Of a DNA stretch of 64,000 nucleotides, positions 26,798 through 41,261 are shown in pieces. The stretch is taken from NCBI GenBank assembly GCA_049841135.1, contig JASGHK010000004.1, positions 1,302,001-1,366,000 on the forward strand. Reading direction: 5' to 3'. The notes beneath the pieces are model-generated. The model did not search any database. It was not told the origin of the DNA and saw only the letters and a list, made by a program, of their open reading frames with translations. This DNA is from JACRCT01 sp049841135 (lineage in GTDB: Bacteria; Myxococcota; Myxococcia; Myxococcales; UBA5297). Every line of letters starts with the position of its first letter. Positions within the stretch are counted from its first letter, which is position 1. The position numbers were made by a program, and so were the translations under genes.

Positions 26798-27811
26798 TCA
26801 GGTCTCGACGGCGCCGGTCATCACCGCCACCAGCTCCCCCGAGGCGGTCTTGCCGGCGATGAACACCGACACCGTGCCCGGCGAGTCGCTGTCCCGCTCG
26901 AGGAAGCGGTAGACGTGCAGGTCGGTCAGGTTCTGCTTGAGCAGGTCGGCGACCGCCGCGAACTTCTGGCAGTTCTCGGCCATGCCCGGGTCGTTCGGGT
27001 CGTACGGCGTGCTGTACCTGTTGAGGAAGTCGGTGGCGTCGCGCTCCTGGACGAAGCGGGCGGCCAGGCCCACGTTCTCGGTGGTGCCGAACATCGAGTC
27101 GACCTGCGCGTCGTGCTGCGCGGTGAAGGCGGCGCGCACCGTCTCGGCGTCGACCTTGCCCACCTTCGGGCCCGTCAGGAAGGTGAGGCGGCAGTCGGTC
27201 TCGGAGGTGAACCAGTAGCCGTCGGCGGCCTGCGCGACCTTGGCGCCCAGCTCGGCGGCGGAGAGCTTGGGGCCGCCGGGGGTGGCGGCGCCCAGCGCGA
27301 ACGGGCCGAAGTAGCTGACCTGCGGCTTGGGCATGCCGCGGCCCTGGACCGTGGTCTTGAGGAAGAAGCTGCCCGTCGCCGGGTTGAGCAGGGCCTCGCG
27401 CAGCGGGCCGCAGGACGGACGAGCGTCCGAGAGCTCGACCTTGAGCAGGTTGGTGGTCGACGGCGCCTTGGCGAGCGGCTCGCCCAGCTCCACGCCGGCG
27501 AGCGATGCCTCGATGCGCGCCTTCATGGCCGCGGTGTTGGTGCCGATGGGGAGGCCCTGGGTGACGGCGAAGGACTCCAGCACCTGCCGCGCGCCGTCGG
27601 TGAGCTGGTACTTCTTGCCGCCGTCGAAGCTGTCGCCCTTGAGCAGCTTCTGGAGGAGCTTGGCCTCGTCCGCGGTGACCCGGGGCTGGCCGCTCGTCTC
27701 GGTGATGGCCGCCTTGGCAATGGCCTCCGCCTCGGCCTTGCTCACCTTCGGGCTGCCCTTGGGGGTCTTCAACGCTTGGTCAATCGCGGACTTGACGGTC
27801 AACTTGCTCAT
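26798..27811 (-). CDS. Leaderless protein of unknown function, 337 residues
   Basis: Starts MSKLTVKSAIDQALKTP with no signal peptide or membrane segment. The first 90 residues are helical and Ala/Lys-rich (SKAEAEAIAKAAITE, DEAKLLQKLLKGD); the rest is beta-rich with an aromatic core (SYFGPFALGAA, DGYWFTSETDCRLTFLTGP) and ends with a compact beta domain (VSVFIAGKTASGELVAVMTG). It does not match a family I recognise. Its general build resembles the leaderless amidase-like protein at 54.3 kb. Isolated, convergent with the caspase operon. Confidence 0.72.
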   Translation of the reverse strand: MSKLTVKSAIDQALKTPKGSPKVSKAEAEAIAKAAITETSGQPRVTADEAKLLQKLLKGDSFDGGKKYQLTDGARQVLESFAVTQGLPIGTNTAAMKARIEASLAGVELGEPLAKAPSTTNLLKVELSDARPSCGPLREALLNPATGSFFLKTTVQGRGMPKPQVSYFGPFALGAATPGGPKLSAAELGAKVAQAADGYWFTSETDCRLTFLTGPKVGKVDAETVRAAFTAQHDAQVDSMFGTTENVGLAARFVQERDATDFLNRYSTPYDPNDPGMAENCQKFAAVADLLKQNLTDLHVYRFLERDSDSPGTVSVFIAGKTASGELVAVMTGAVET

Positions 27812-28058
27812 GGTTGCCTCGCGGGCAGGTGGGAGAAGGTGGGAATTATCGCCGAGGGTCTGGGAATGTTGCTTCGACGGCGGGCACAGGCTTCTGGCCC
27901 GGAAGTCCAGTGATTTGCTCAGCAATGACGGGGGGATCCGGCATTCTCCCGGATAGCTTCGGGAGCTTTGCGCCCGACCTGCGATGCAGAATAGGGATGG
28001 ATGAGCCGATGGATGGGCCAAGATTCCTTGGCAGCTCTCAACAGGCTTGGGGTTTCGG

Positions 28059-30695
28059 ATGATTCGGGCGCGGGCGGCAGTGGCCATGTCGGTCCTCATC
28101 GCCACGGTCCTGGGCGGACTGGTGGCCCTGGTCCACCTGGTCATCGTGCCCTTTCACGTCGAGCTGATGGCCCAGCGCACCCGCGACCTCACCCGCGTGC
28201 TCCAGGTGACCGCCCCCTTGCTGGCCCCGGCCCAGCTGCAGCGGCTCATCGTGTCGCTCCAGGAAGGCGAGAAGGACATCGCCTACCTGCTCGTCGTCGA
28301 CCGCGACGGCCGGGCGCTGGCGCACAGCAACCCGGCGCGGGTCGGCAAGATCTTCGGCGACGCCGGCACGCTGTCGGCCGCACGGGACGGACGGTCCGTC
28401 GAGCAGAACTACGTCCGCGACTCCGACGACCCCGCCTCGCCCTTCCACGGCCAGCGCGTCGTCGACGTGCTGCTGCCCATCGTGGGGCCCGACGGCCGGG
28501 TGACCGGCGCGGCCAACGCCGGCCTGTCGCTGGAGCGCGTCCACCTCGTGCAGATGCGCTACTACGGCGGCGTGGCGGCCCTGGCCTTGGTGCTGCTCAC
28601 CTTGTTCGGGCTGGCCTGGCTGCTGCTCTCGCGGGGCATCCTCGGGCCCATCCAGCTCGTGGCGCAGGCCTCCCGGCACCTCGGCGAGGGGGCCTTCGAA
28701 GCGCAACTGCCGGTGGGCCGCAGCGACGAGGTGGGGACGCTCGCCCGGGACTTCGTGGGCATGGCCGGACGCATCAGCTCGCTCCTGGCCGCCCTGCGCG
28801 AGCGGGAGCGCGACCTGCAGGAGCACATCGACTCGCTGCGCACCTTCAGCGGCCGCCTCGACACCGAGGGCCGGCTGGTGATGACCAACGCCACCTCGGC
28901 GCGGGCGGCCCGGCTCTCCGCCGAGGAGGTGGCGCGCAAGCCGTACTTCTGGGAGCTGCCGGTCTGGGAGCCGGCGACGGCCGTGCAGGTCAAGGCAGGC
29001 TTCGCGCGAGCCCTGCAGGGTGAGACCGTGCAGTTCGACGCCGCGCTGTGCCTGGTCGACAACCGGCACGCCACGCTGGACCTCTCGTTCGCGCCGCTGC
29101 GGGACGCGGCGGGGCACACGACGGTGGTGGTCGTCGAAGGGCGCGACGTCAGCGCCCGCCGCGCGGCCGAGGAGGCGCTGCGGCAGAGCGAGGCGCGCTA
29201 CCGGGCGCTGGCGGAGGCGGCGAGCGACGAGATCTTCATCGTCGACCGCGAGGGCGTCCTCTCCTACGCCAACCGCGCGTTCCTGGAGCGGCGCGGCATC
29301 TCGCTCTCGGCCGCGCTCGACCGCCGGCTCCAGCAGCTCTGGCCGGCCGCCCTGGCCGACTCGGTGGCCCGTCGCGTGGCCGAGGTGCTGGCCACGCGAG
29401 AGCCCCACCGCAGCGAGGAGCGCTGGACCTGGGGCGGTGCCGAGAGCTGGAGGGACACCGTCCTGGTGCCCATCGCCGACGCCGGCGGGGCGGGCCCGTT
29501 CGTGCTGGGAATCTCGCGCGACGTGACCGAGCTCAAGGCGATGCAGGCCAAGCTGCTCGTCGCCGACCGGATGCTCTCCATCGGCGTGCTGGCGGCGGGC
29601 GTGGCCCACGAGATCAACAACCCGCTGAGCTTCGTCCAGGCCAACCTGGCCCTGGCCCGGGAGGCCCTCGACGCCGGGTGCCCGCCAGACGAGGCTTCGC
29701 TGCGCGAGACGTCCGCCCTGCTGGCCGAGGCCGAGGTCGGGGCGGAGCGGGTGCGCCACATCGTGCGCGACCTGAAGACGTTCTCCCGCGCCGAGGACGA
29801 GCGCGTCGCGCCGGTGGACGTGCTCGGCGTGGTCGAGGCCTCGGTGCGCATGGCCGACAACGCGATCCGCCACCGCGCCCGCCTGGTGAAGCAGTACGCC
29901 CCGGTGCCGCCGGTCGCCGCCAGCGAGGCGCGGCTGGGCCAGGTGTTCCTCAACCTGCTCGTCAACGCCGCCCAGGCCATCCCCGAGGGCGACGCCGACC
30001 ACCACACCATCACCGTGCGCGTCGGGCCCGCCGCCGACGGCCGGGTCGAGGTCGCGGTCTCCGACACCGGCCGGGGGATCGAACCCGAGCACCTGGGCCA
30101 GCTCTTCAAGCCCTTCTTCACCACCAAGCCCGTCGGGGAAGGCACCGGGCTCGGGCTCTCGATCTGCCAGAACATCGTGCGCGCGCTCGGCGGGGAGATC
30201 CGGGTCGAGAGCCGCCCGGGCGCCGGCACCACCTTCCGGGTGCTGCTGCCTGCCACGGCGCGGCCGGCGGAGCCTCCCCGGCCCGCGCCCTCCCCTCCCG
30301 CGAAGGGCGCCCGCGGGAGCGTGCTCATCATCGACGACGACGAGAGCGTCGGCCGCTCGCTGGAGTTGATCATCGCCCGCGAGCACGCGACGGCTCGGGT
30401 CACCGACGCCCGCGAGGCCCTGGAGCGGCTGGGCGCGGGCGAGCGCTTCGACGTGGTGTTCTGCGACCTGATGATGCCGCGGATGACCGGCGCGCAGTTC
30501 TACGCGCAGCTGCAGACGGCCGCCCCCGAGATGTGCACGCGGGTGGTCTTCATGACCGGCGGCGCCTTCAGCGACGAGGCGAGCCGGTTCCTCGACCAGG
30601 TGCCCAACCTCGCCATCGAGAAGCCGTTCGCCATCGCGGCGGTGCTGCGGCTGCTGCGCCAGCGCGTCGCGGAGCTCCAGAGCCGCTCGCCCTGA
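28059..30695 (+). CDS. Hybrid sensor histidine kinase with cache, HAMP, PAS and receiver domains
   Basis: 878 residues. Order: membrane helix (~5-30), periplasmic single-cache sensor (AYLLVVDRDGRALAHSNPAR), second membrane helix (LALVLLTLFGLAWLLL, ~175), HAMP (~190-250), two PAS domains (~265-490), HisKA with the phosphorylated His in VAHEINNPLSFVQAN (~520), HATPase boxes (GRGIEPEHLGQLFKPFFTTK, GEGTGLGLSICQ), and a C-terminal receiver with VVFCDLMMPRMTG and the Lys of IEKPF. The Asp receiver suggests a phosphorelay or inhibitory loop. No response regulator gene is adjacent. A TTG 12 bases upstream is an alternative start. Confidence 0.94.
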   Translation: MIRARAAVAMSVLIATVLGGLVALVHLVIVPFHVELMAQRTRDLTRVLQVTAPLLAPAQLQRLIVSLQEGEKDIAYLLVVDRDGRALAHSNPARVGKIFGDAGTLSAARDGRSVEQNYVRDSDDPASPFHGQRVVDVLLPIVGPDGRVTGAANAGLSLERVHLVQMRYYGGVAALALVLLTLFGLAWLLLSRGILGPIQLVAQASRHLGEGAFEAQLPVGRSDEVGTLARDFVGMAGRISSLLAALRERERDLQEHIDSLRTFSGRLDTEGRLVMTNATSARAARLSAEEVARKPYFWELPVWEPATAVQVKAGFARALQGETVQFDAALCLVDNRHATLDLSFAPLRDAAGHTTVVVVEGRDVSARRAAEEALRQSEARYRALAEAASDEIFIVDREGVLSYANRAFLERRGISLSAALDRRLQQLWPAALADSVARRVAEVLATREPHRSEERWTWGGAESWRDTVLVPIADAGGAGPFVLGISRDVTELKAMQAKLLVADRMLSIGVLAAGVAHEINNPLSFVQANLALAREALDAGCPPDEASLRETSALLAEAEVGAERVRHIVRDLKTFSRAEDERVAPVDVLGVVEASVRMADNAIRHRARLVKQYAPVPPVAASEARLGQVFLNLLVNAAQAIPEGDADHHTITVRVGPAADGRVEVAVSDTGRGIEPEHLGQLFKPFFTTKPVGEGTGLGLSICQNIVRALGGEIRVESRPGAGTTFRVLLPATARPAEPPRPAPSPPAKGARGSVLIIDDDESVGRSLELIIAREHATARVTDAREALERLGAGERFDVVFCDLMMPRMTGAQFYAQLQTAAPEMCTRVVFMTGGAFSDEASRFLDQVPNLAIEKPFAIAAVLRLLRQRVAELQSRSP

Positions 30696-30774
30696 GCGCA
30701 GGCACGGTGCGGGAGCACGGGCCACGGGCTCGTCGGGGAGAGCGTGCCTATCTCTGGCAAGTTCGCCCCAGGCC

Positions 30775-31967
30775 TCAGGCGACCTGCTGCCTCAGGGCGG
30801 ACGCCAGCCGCTGAATCCCCTCGGCGATGCGCTCGGGTGCCATGTTCGAGAAGTTGAGCCGCGCGGTGTTCTCGCTGCCGCCGTTGGGGAAGAAGGCGCC
30901 GCCCGGGACGAACGCCACGCCGAGCTCGAGCGAGCGCGAGAGCAGCTCCCGCGCCGAGACCCCCTCCGGCAGCCGCAGCCAGAGGAACAGGCCGCCCTGG
31001 GGCCGGGTCCAGCTCGTGCCCGCCGGCATCTGGCGGCCCAGCGCGAGGAGCATCGCGTCGCGCCGAACCCGGTAGGCATCGCAAACGGTGGCCACGTTCC
31101 TCTCGAAGCCGACGTCCTGCGCGAAGCGGGCGACGAGCAACTGGTCGAGCGTGGAGGTGTGCAGGTCGGCGCCCTGCTTGAGGATGACCAGCTTGTCGCG
31201 CAGCGGCCGCGGCGCGGCGACCCAGCCCACGCGCAGGCCGGGGCAGAGGATCTTCGAGAACGTGCCCAGGCCGAGCACCAGCCCCTCCTCGTCGAGCGCC
31301 TGCATCGACGGGACGTCGCCGCCCTCGAAGCGCACCTCGCCGTACGGGTTGTCTTCGACCAGCGGGACGCCCGCGCCGCTCAGCACCTCCAGGACCCGGC
31401 GCCGCCGCTCGAGCGTCCAGGTGCGGCCGCTGGGGTTCTGGAAGTTGGGGATGGCGTAGGCCAGCTTCACGGGCGGCGTCCGCGCGAGAGCCTCGGCCAG
31501 CGCCTCGGGGATCATCCCGTCGTCGTCGGTGGCGACCTCCACCCAGCGCGGGCGCATCGCGTTCCAGGCGCTGATGGCGCCCAGGTAGGTCGGGCTCTCG
31601 CAGAGCACCGCGTCGCCCTCGTCCAGGAAGAGCTTGCCCACGAGGTCCAGCCCCTGCTGCGAGCCGGTGGTGACGAGGATCTCGTCCGGCGTCAGGCGCG
31701 TCCCCCAGCGCTCGTTGGTGCGCCGTGCGACGAGCTCGCGCAGCGCCGGCTCGCCCTCGGTCGTCGAGTACTGCAACGCCTGAGCGCCCTGCTCCATCAG
31801 CAGGCGCGAGGCGAGGCGCGCGAGATTCCTCCGACGGGAACAGCTCCGGCGCGGGCAGCCCTCCGGCGAAGGAGATCACCTCCGGGCGGCTGGTGATTCT
31901 TGAGGATCTCCCGGATCTCCGAAGCGCGCACCACTCCCATCCTGGCGGCCAGGCTCACGTCCCTCAT
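30775..31967 (-). CDS. PLP-dependent aminotransferase, LysN/2-aminoadipate type, two frame breaks
   Basis: 396 residues after repair, normal for the family. N-terminus LAARMGVVRASEIREILK is followed, with GATC for GAATC at 31893, by ITSRPEVISFAGGLPAPELFP; a second GAATC at 31829 (expected GATC) joins PSEDLARLASRLLMEQGAQ. Conserved blocks: YSTTEGEPALRELVA, TTGSQQGLDLVGKLF, NFQNPSG, VEDNPYGEVRF, and GTFSKILCPGLRVGW with the PLP-binding Lys. Similar enzymes act on 2-aminoadipate, kynurenine or branched amino acids. The start is 26 bases after the stop of the MocR gene, indicating an operon. Confidence 0.92.
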
Positions 31968-31992
31968 TGGCTGTGTGCTCCTTCTCCGGCCG

Positions 31993-33506
31993 TCAGGTGA
32001 TGGGCCGGGTCTCGTTCCCCGCCGAAGCGCGGGGGCCCTTCTCGGCGCTGACTGCCTCCAGAGCGCGCGCCAGGCGCTCGATTCCGGGGCGGATCTGCTT
32101 GAGCGGCGGGTAGCTGAAGTTGAGCCGCAGCGGGTGCTCGCCGGCCGCCTCACCGGTCAGGCACGCCTCGCCGGGCAGATAGCTCACCCGCTCCCGGGCC
32201 GCGCGGGCCAAGAGCCGCGCCGGCGGGAGCCGCGACGGGAAGGTGCACCACAGGTACATCCCGCCCTCGGGCCGCCGCCACTTCAGGCCCTTGGGGCGGA
32301 TCTCCTGGAGCGCGTCCAACATCGCCTTGCGGCGCGCGGCGTAGGCCTTGCGCACCTTCTCGACGTGCGGGGCGTAGTGGCCCTCGCGCAGGAAGGCGTC
32401 GACCAGCCACTGCCCCAGCGTCCCCGAGTGGAGATCCACCGCCTGCTTCGAGAGCGCCAGGGTGCGCAGGAACGGCCGCGGCGCCACGACCCAGCCGATG
32501 CGCAGGCCGGGGAAGAGCACCTTGGACACCGAGCTCAGGTAGACGACGTAGCCGCCCTGGTCGAGCGCGCGCAGCGCCGGCAGCGGCTCGCCCTCGTAGC
32601 GCAGGTCCGAGTAGAGGTCGTCCTCGACGATGGGCACCTGGTAGCGCCACGCCAGCTCCAGCAGCCGCTTGCGCCGAGGCAGGGACAGGCTCGCGCCCGA
32701 GGGGTTCTGGAAGGTGGGCAGCGTGTAGATGAGCTTGGGCCGGTACCGGCCCAACAGATATCCTCCAGCACGTCGACCCGCATCCCCTCGGCGTCCGTGG
32801 GCACGGGCAAGAGGCGCGCCTGGGCGTTGCGGAAGATTTCCAGGGCCCCGAAGAAGGTCGGCTCCTCCACCACCACCGGGTCGCCCGGCTCGAGCAGCAC
32901 TCGCGCCAGCAGGTCCAGCCCCTGCTGCGAGCCGGTGGTCACCAGCACCTCGCCCGCCTCGCACGAGATGCCGCGGGTCTGCATCAGCGCGGCCAGCGAC
33001 TCGCGCAAGGGGCCGATCCCCTCGGTCGGCGTGTGCAGCAGCGCCTGCGGGCCCCGCTCGGCCAGCACGCGGTCCTGCAGCTCGCGGACGGCGGTGACCG
33101 GCAGCAGCTCCGGCGCGGGCAGGCCCACCGAGAGCGGGATGAGGTCCTGCTCCCCGGAGAGCTCGAGCAGGTCGCGGATGATCGGCTCGGGCTCGGTCAG
33201 CGCCCCGCGCCGCACCACCTGCCGGAAGCTGAAGGGCTGGACGACGCCGGCGCCGCGGGCCGCGAAGCGCTGCGGCAGCACCACCGTCCCGCGCCCGACG
33301 TGGGCGTCCACCAGGCCGTCGGCCTTCAGCTCCGCATACGCCGCGAGGACCGTCGACCGGTTCAGGCCGAGCGACTTCGCCAGGTCCCGCTCCGGCGGCA
33401 GGCGCTGCCCCTCCGGCAGCCGCCCCGTCGCGATCTGCTCGCGCAGCTGCCGGGCGATCTGCAGATACAGCGGCGTGGCGCCGTGGCGGTCGATCTGGAG
33501 GTTCAT
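31993..33506 (-). CDS. MocR/PdxR-family regulator (GntR HTH plus aminotransferase domain), one frame break
   Basis: 503 residues after repair. GntR winged helix at 1-75 (PLYLQIARQLREQIATGRLP, GLNRSTVLAAYAELKADGLV) then a fold-type I aminotransferase domain with LVTTGSQQGLDLLARVLLEP, TLPTFQNPSG, and SVSKVLFPGLRIGW (PLP Lys). At 32757 the strand reads GGATATCTG; GGATCTG joins VLEDLLGRYRPKLIY. MocR proteins sense PLP or amino-compounds through the aminotransferase fold. Strong inverted and direct repeats just upstream are probable operators for autoregulation. Downstream aminotransferase is the likely target. Confidence 0.93.
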
Positions 33507-33534
33507 GGCGCTGCTCCCGTCGCGGGTCCGGCCC

Positions 33535-33630
33535 GCCAGCCAATCGGCCTGATTGGCTGGCTTGGAGGAGAGTGCTTCACCCAGGGCCGGCCTACAACAG
33601 CCATCCAGAGCCAGCCAATCCAGGCCAATC
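33535..33630. promoter_or_regulatory. AGCCAATC operator repeats upstream of the MocR-type regulator
   Basis: A perfect 11-bp inverted repeat GCCAGCCAATC-GGCCT-GATTGGCTGGC (33535-33561) lies 28 bases before the regulator's start. Two further direct copies of the half-site (CCAGCCAATC at 33611, CAGGCCAATC at 33621) follow with 10-bp spacing. MocR/PdxR regulators typically bind combined direct and inverted repeats, so this is a good operator candidate. The divergent MopE gene starts 120 bases away. Confidence 0.75.
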
Positions 33631-33753
33631 CTCCCCAGCCAAGGAGAAGCTCGCGTTGCCGCGGCCGGCCCGTCCGCCGCGAGCATTCCTCCGCTAGGAT
33701 CTCGCCCGAGGTGCTACTGTCCGCCGCGCCTACCCCGCCTCGGAGTGCACCTC

Positions 33754-37824
<4,071 letters not shown>

Positions 37825-37828
<4 letters not shown>

Positions 37829-39948
37829 CCGCCGTGCGCCTCTCGAAGCTCCTGGCGTCCTCGCTCCTGCTCTCCTTGTTGGCCTGCGGTCCGCAGCCCT
37901 CCGGCCCCGATGCCGGTGAGGATCGCGTCGATGCGGCCGCGCTCTCCGACGCCTCGACCGTGGGACCCGACGCCGCGGCCGCTCCCGCCGACTCCGGCGT
38001 CGGCGCCGATGCGAGCGTGGCCGCGGTCGACGCGGGCGCGGCCACCGACGCCGGCACCGCCTGCCAGGCGGACCTCCAGACCGACGACCGCAACTGCGGC
38101 GAGTGCGGCCGGGTCTGCGAGCTCTACGCGGCGTTCTCCAAGTGCGTGTCCGGCCAGTGCGTCGTCGACTTCTGCGCGCCCGGCTACTGGGACGTCGACA
38201 CCCAGGCCGGCGACGGCTGCGAGTACGCCTGCCTCGTCTCCGGCGGCGGGGTCGAGGCCTGCGACGGCCTCGACAACGACTGCAACGGCGTGACCGACGA
38301 CGGCTTCGACCTCTCCTCGGACCCGAACCACTGCGGCGCCTGCGGAACGGTCTGCGCCCTTCCCCACGCCCACACCGCCTGCGTGGCGGTCGACGGCGCG
38401 CCTCGCTGTGTCCTGGTCTCGTGCCTGGACGGGTTCGCCGACCTCGACCCGGTCCTCGACGGCTGCGAGCACTCCTGCCCGGTCTGGCCGGCCACGGCCG
38501 AGCGCTGCAACGGCCTGGACGACGACTGCGACGGCACCGTGGACGAGGATGGACCCGAGAGCGGTGCACCGTGCGAGTCGACCTGTCCCGGCGGCGCCTG
38601 CCTGGGCGAGTGCACGTCCGGGCGGACCCTCTGCTCCGGTGGAACCCTGGCCTGCCTGCCCGGCCAGGGTCCCGAACTCGAGAGCTGCAACGGCCGGGAC
38701 GACGACTGCGACGGAGCGACCGACGAGGGCTTCGACCTGCAGCGGGACCCGCGCCACTGCGGCCAGTGCGGTCACGCCTGCCAGCTCGCCGGTGCGGTGG
38801 CTGCCTGCCTCGCGGGCGAATGTGCCATCGCCTCCTGCCTGCCTGGCGCAGCGGACCTCGACGGCGAGGCCGACGACGGCTGCGAGTACACCTGCCCGGT
38901 CTACCCGCCGCGGGTCGAGACCTGCAACGGGCTCGACGACGACTGCAACGGGGTCACCGACGACGCCTCGGCGGTGGCCGCCCTCAAGCCGCCGGCCGCC
39001 GGCTGCCATCCCAACCCCGGCACGCCCTGCGCGGGCGCCGACTTCGTCTGCGCGGGCGCGGGCGGCTGGCGCTGCCACTACGGTCCGGGAGTCGAGCTCG
39101 ACGCGGCCGGGGCGCTGGCCCTCGTGGAGGCGCGCTGCGACGGCCTCGACGGCAACTGCAACGGGCAGGTCGACGAGTCGTTCCCCGACCTCGGGGTGGC
39201 CTGCGACAACGAGCTGCTCGGCGCCTGCCGCGACGTGGGCAAGCGCGTCTGCGACCCCGGCGCCCCGACCGCCACGACGTGCGACCTGTCGGTCCTGCCG
39301 GATCCCGTCCCCGGCGCCCCGAGGACCGAGGTCTGCAACGGCCAGGACGACGACTGCAACGGCATCACCGACGACGGCATCGTCGACGACATGGTGCTCA
39401 TCACCCGCAACGGGTTGTCCTTCTACGTCGACCGCTACGAAGCCTCGCGTCCGGACGCAACGGCGAGCACCCCGGGCACCCGCGACGCGCGGCGCTGCAC
39501 GGTCGCGGGCGTGCTCCCCTGGACCACCGTCTCGTATGCCGAGGCCGCCAGCGCCTGTGGGGCGACCGGAGCCCGGCTGTGCACGGCGGCCGAGTTCCAG
39601 GCGGCCTGCGAAGGGCCTTCGGCGAATGCCTTCCCCTACGGTGCGACCTACCAGCCCCAGACCTGCAACGGACTCGACTACGACGCCTTCTCGAGCTCCG
39701 CCTTGTTGCACGGGAGCGCGCTAGCAGCCTGCCTCTCTGCCGAGGGCATCTACGACCTGTCGGGGAACGCAGCCGAGTGGACGAGCACCCTGACCGGAAA
39801 TACCGGCGCTCCGCTGAACCTGAGCATCTACCTGGCCAAGGGCGGCTCGTACCAGACGCCGGAGGCGGGCCTGACCTGCCAGTTCACGCTCAGCCGCTAC
39901 TCCTCCAACTCGAAGCTGGCCGACCTGGGCTTCCGCTGCTGCAAGTAG
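37825..39948 (+). CDS. Lipoprotein with MopE repeats and C-terminal FGE/sulfatase-modifying-like domain
   Basis: 707 residues, intact. Lipoprotein signal (LASSLLLSLLACGPQPS), D/A linker to residue ~75, then EGF-like/Stigma1-type Cys blocks (NCGECGRVCELYAAFSKC) interleaved with CDGLDNDCNG and CNGLDDDCDG MopE motifs (~130-510). The last 200 residues match the FGE-sulfatase fold: MVLITRNGLSFYVDRYEASR, ARLCTAAEFQAACEG, GIYDLSGNAAEWTSTL, LAKGGSYQ and a terminal LGFRCCK. Catalytic cysteines for formylglycine formation cannot be assigned, so a binding role is more likely. Translationally coupled to the VWA protein; both probably assemble on the outer surface. Confidence 0.9.
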
Positions 39949-40008
39949 TGGCGCACGACGATCCGGTCGTCACCGGAGGCGGTCTAGGTAGGTCCACGTC
40001 ACCGACAC

Positions 40009-40032
40009 GCGCCGGCCGAGCTGGGCCGGCGC
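40009..40032 (+). terminator. Hairpin after the MopE operon
   Basis: GCGCCGGCC and GGCCGGCGC flank a six-base loop, 60 bases after the stop: nine G/C pairs. No T-run follows. The rest of the 278-base gap to the HDOD gene shows nothing else. Confidence 0.55.
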
Positions 40033-40226
40033 GGCGTCGCGGCCGAGTTGCGAAGGCTCGTCGTTTCGGGCGGTTGGCACCCCCGCTCCCAAGGTCGGGA
40101 GGTCGGCCACCGGGCCTTCTCGGGCGGCCCTTATCGCCGCGCCGCTCGATGCCGATGCAACGTTCGGGGCCGCAGGTCGTCTTGAAGCCGTTCACACCTG
40201 AGGCCGCGAGGCTGAACAGGGTCGCC

Positions 40227-41075
40227 ATGGCCATACCCCAAACGCTGCTTGAAGGAATCGACAAGCTCGAGCCGCTGCCCGTCACGGCGCGCAAGCTGAC
40301 CGCCGCCCTGACCGACCAGCGCATCTCCGCCGGCGAGGTCGCCAAGATCGTCGAGCACGACCAGGCGATGGCCTCCAACATCCTGCGGCTGGCCAACTCG
40401 GCGCTCTTCGCGGCACGGATGCCCGTCGAGTCGGTCCGGGACGCGGTCGTGCGGCTGGGCGCGGCGAACCTCCTGACGCTCCTGCTGGAGAAGCACTTCC
40501 GCCACCTCACCCAGGACTCGGCGCTCTACGACCTGCGCGAGAACGACCAGTGGCTGCACAGCGCGGCCGCCTCCCACGCCGGCCAGGAGATCCTCCGGCA
40601 GTTCCCCAAGGCGGGCATCCCGCGCGTGCTTCCGGTGGCGGCGTTGCTGCACGACATCGGCAAGCTGGTGATGACCCGCTACCTGAAGGCCGACGCCTCT
40701 CAGATCCTCGCGCTCGCCAAGCAGAAGAAGGTGACGTTCGTGCAAGCCGAGCACGAGGTCCTGGGCTGCGACCACGCCGAGGTCGGCGCCGCGCTGGCCC
40801 GCGCCTGGAACTTCCCCGAGGAGATCACCGACGCCATCGCCTTCCACCACCACATCCCCGAGGGACGCTCGACGCCCCTGGTCGACGCGGTGGTGCTGGC
40901 CAACCTCGCCGCCAAGGAGTGCGGCACCGGACTGGGCGCCGAGGGGCTCAACCTCGAGATCGACGCGGGCATCCGCAAGCGCCTGGGCGTGGAGTTCGCC
41001 GACTTCGCCCGGCTGGTCGCGGCGACCTCCGTCAAGGTCAGCGAGCTGCGCCGCGAGCACAAGCTCGTGCCGTAG
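40227..41075 (+). CDS. HDOD-domain signalling protein
   Basis: 282 residues from the ATG of MAIPQTLLEGIDKLEPLP; in-frame ATGs upstream (from 40150) are less likely. The HDOD domain spans ~10-210: LPVTARKLTAALTDQ, VEHDQAMASNILRLANSALF, VRLGAANLLTLLL, ALLHDIGKLVMTRYL and CDHAEVGAALARAWNFPEEI. The His/Asp pairs of true HD hydrolases are only partly present, as usual in HDOD proteins, which act as signalling scaffolds in motility, cell cycle or two-component networks. Monocistronic. Confidence 0.92.
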   Translation: MAIPQTLLEGIDKLEPLPVTARKLTAALTDQRISAGEVAKIVEHDQAMASNILRLANSALFAARMPVESVRDAVVRLGAANLLTLLLEKHFRHLTQDSALYDLRENDQWLHSAAASHAGQEILRQFPKAGIPRVLPVAALLHDIGKLVMTRYLKADASQILALAKQKKVTFVQAEHEVLGCDHAEVGAALARAWNFPEEITDAIAFHHHIPEGRSTPLVDAVVLANLAAKECGTGLGAEGLNLEIDAGIRKRLGVEFADFARLVAATSVKVSELRREHKLVP

Positions 41076-41122
41076 CCCCGGCCTCGTGCCGGATCCCGTA
41101 GCCCCGGCCTCGTGCCGGGTCC
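41071..41122. repeat. Two 26-bp tandem repeats with GGCCTCGTGCCGG palindrome
   Basis: CGTAGCCCCGGCCTCGTGCC plus GGATCC or GGGTCC occurs twice head to tail with one difference; the first copy supplies the stop codon of the HDOD gene. A degenerate third copy followed by GAGCATC... lies at about 41195-41250. Likely an intergenic REP-like element. Confidence 0.7.
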
Positions 41123-41261
41123 GAGCATCCTCCCAGCACTGACGGCCCAGCGCCGTCCCATGTTGATGAACGCTGACATACCTTACGCAACCCAGGTACC
41201 CCGGCCTCTGTCTGGTCAGAGCATCATCAAGCGCTGATGGGTCTTGGGCCGAACGTCCCGA

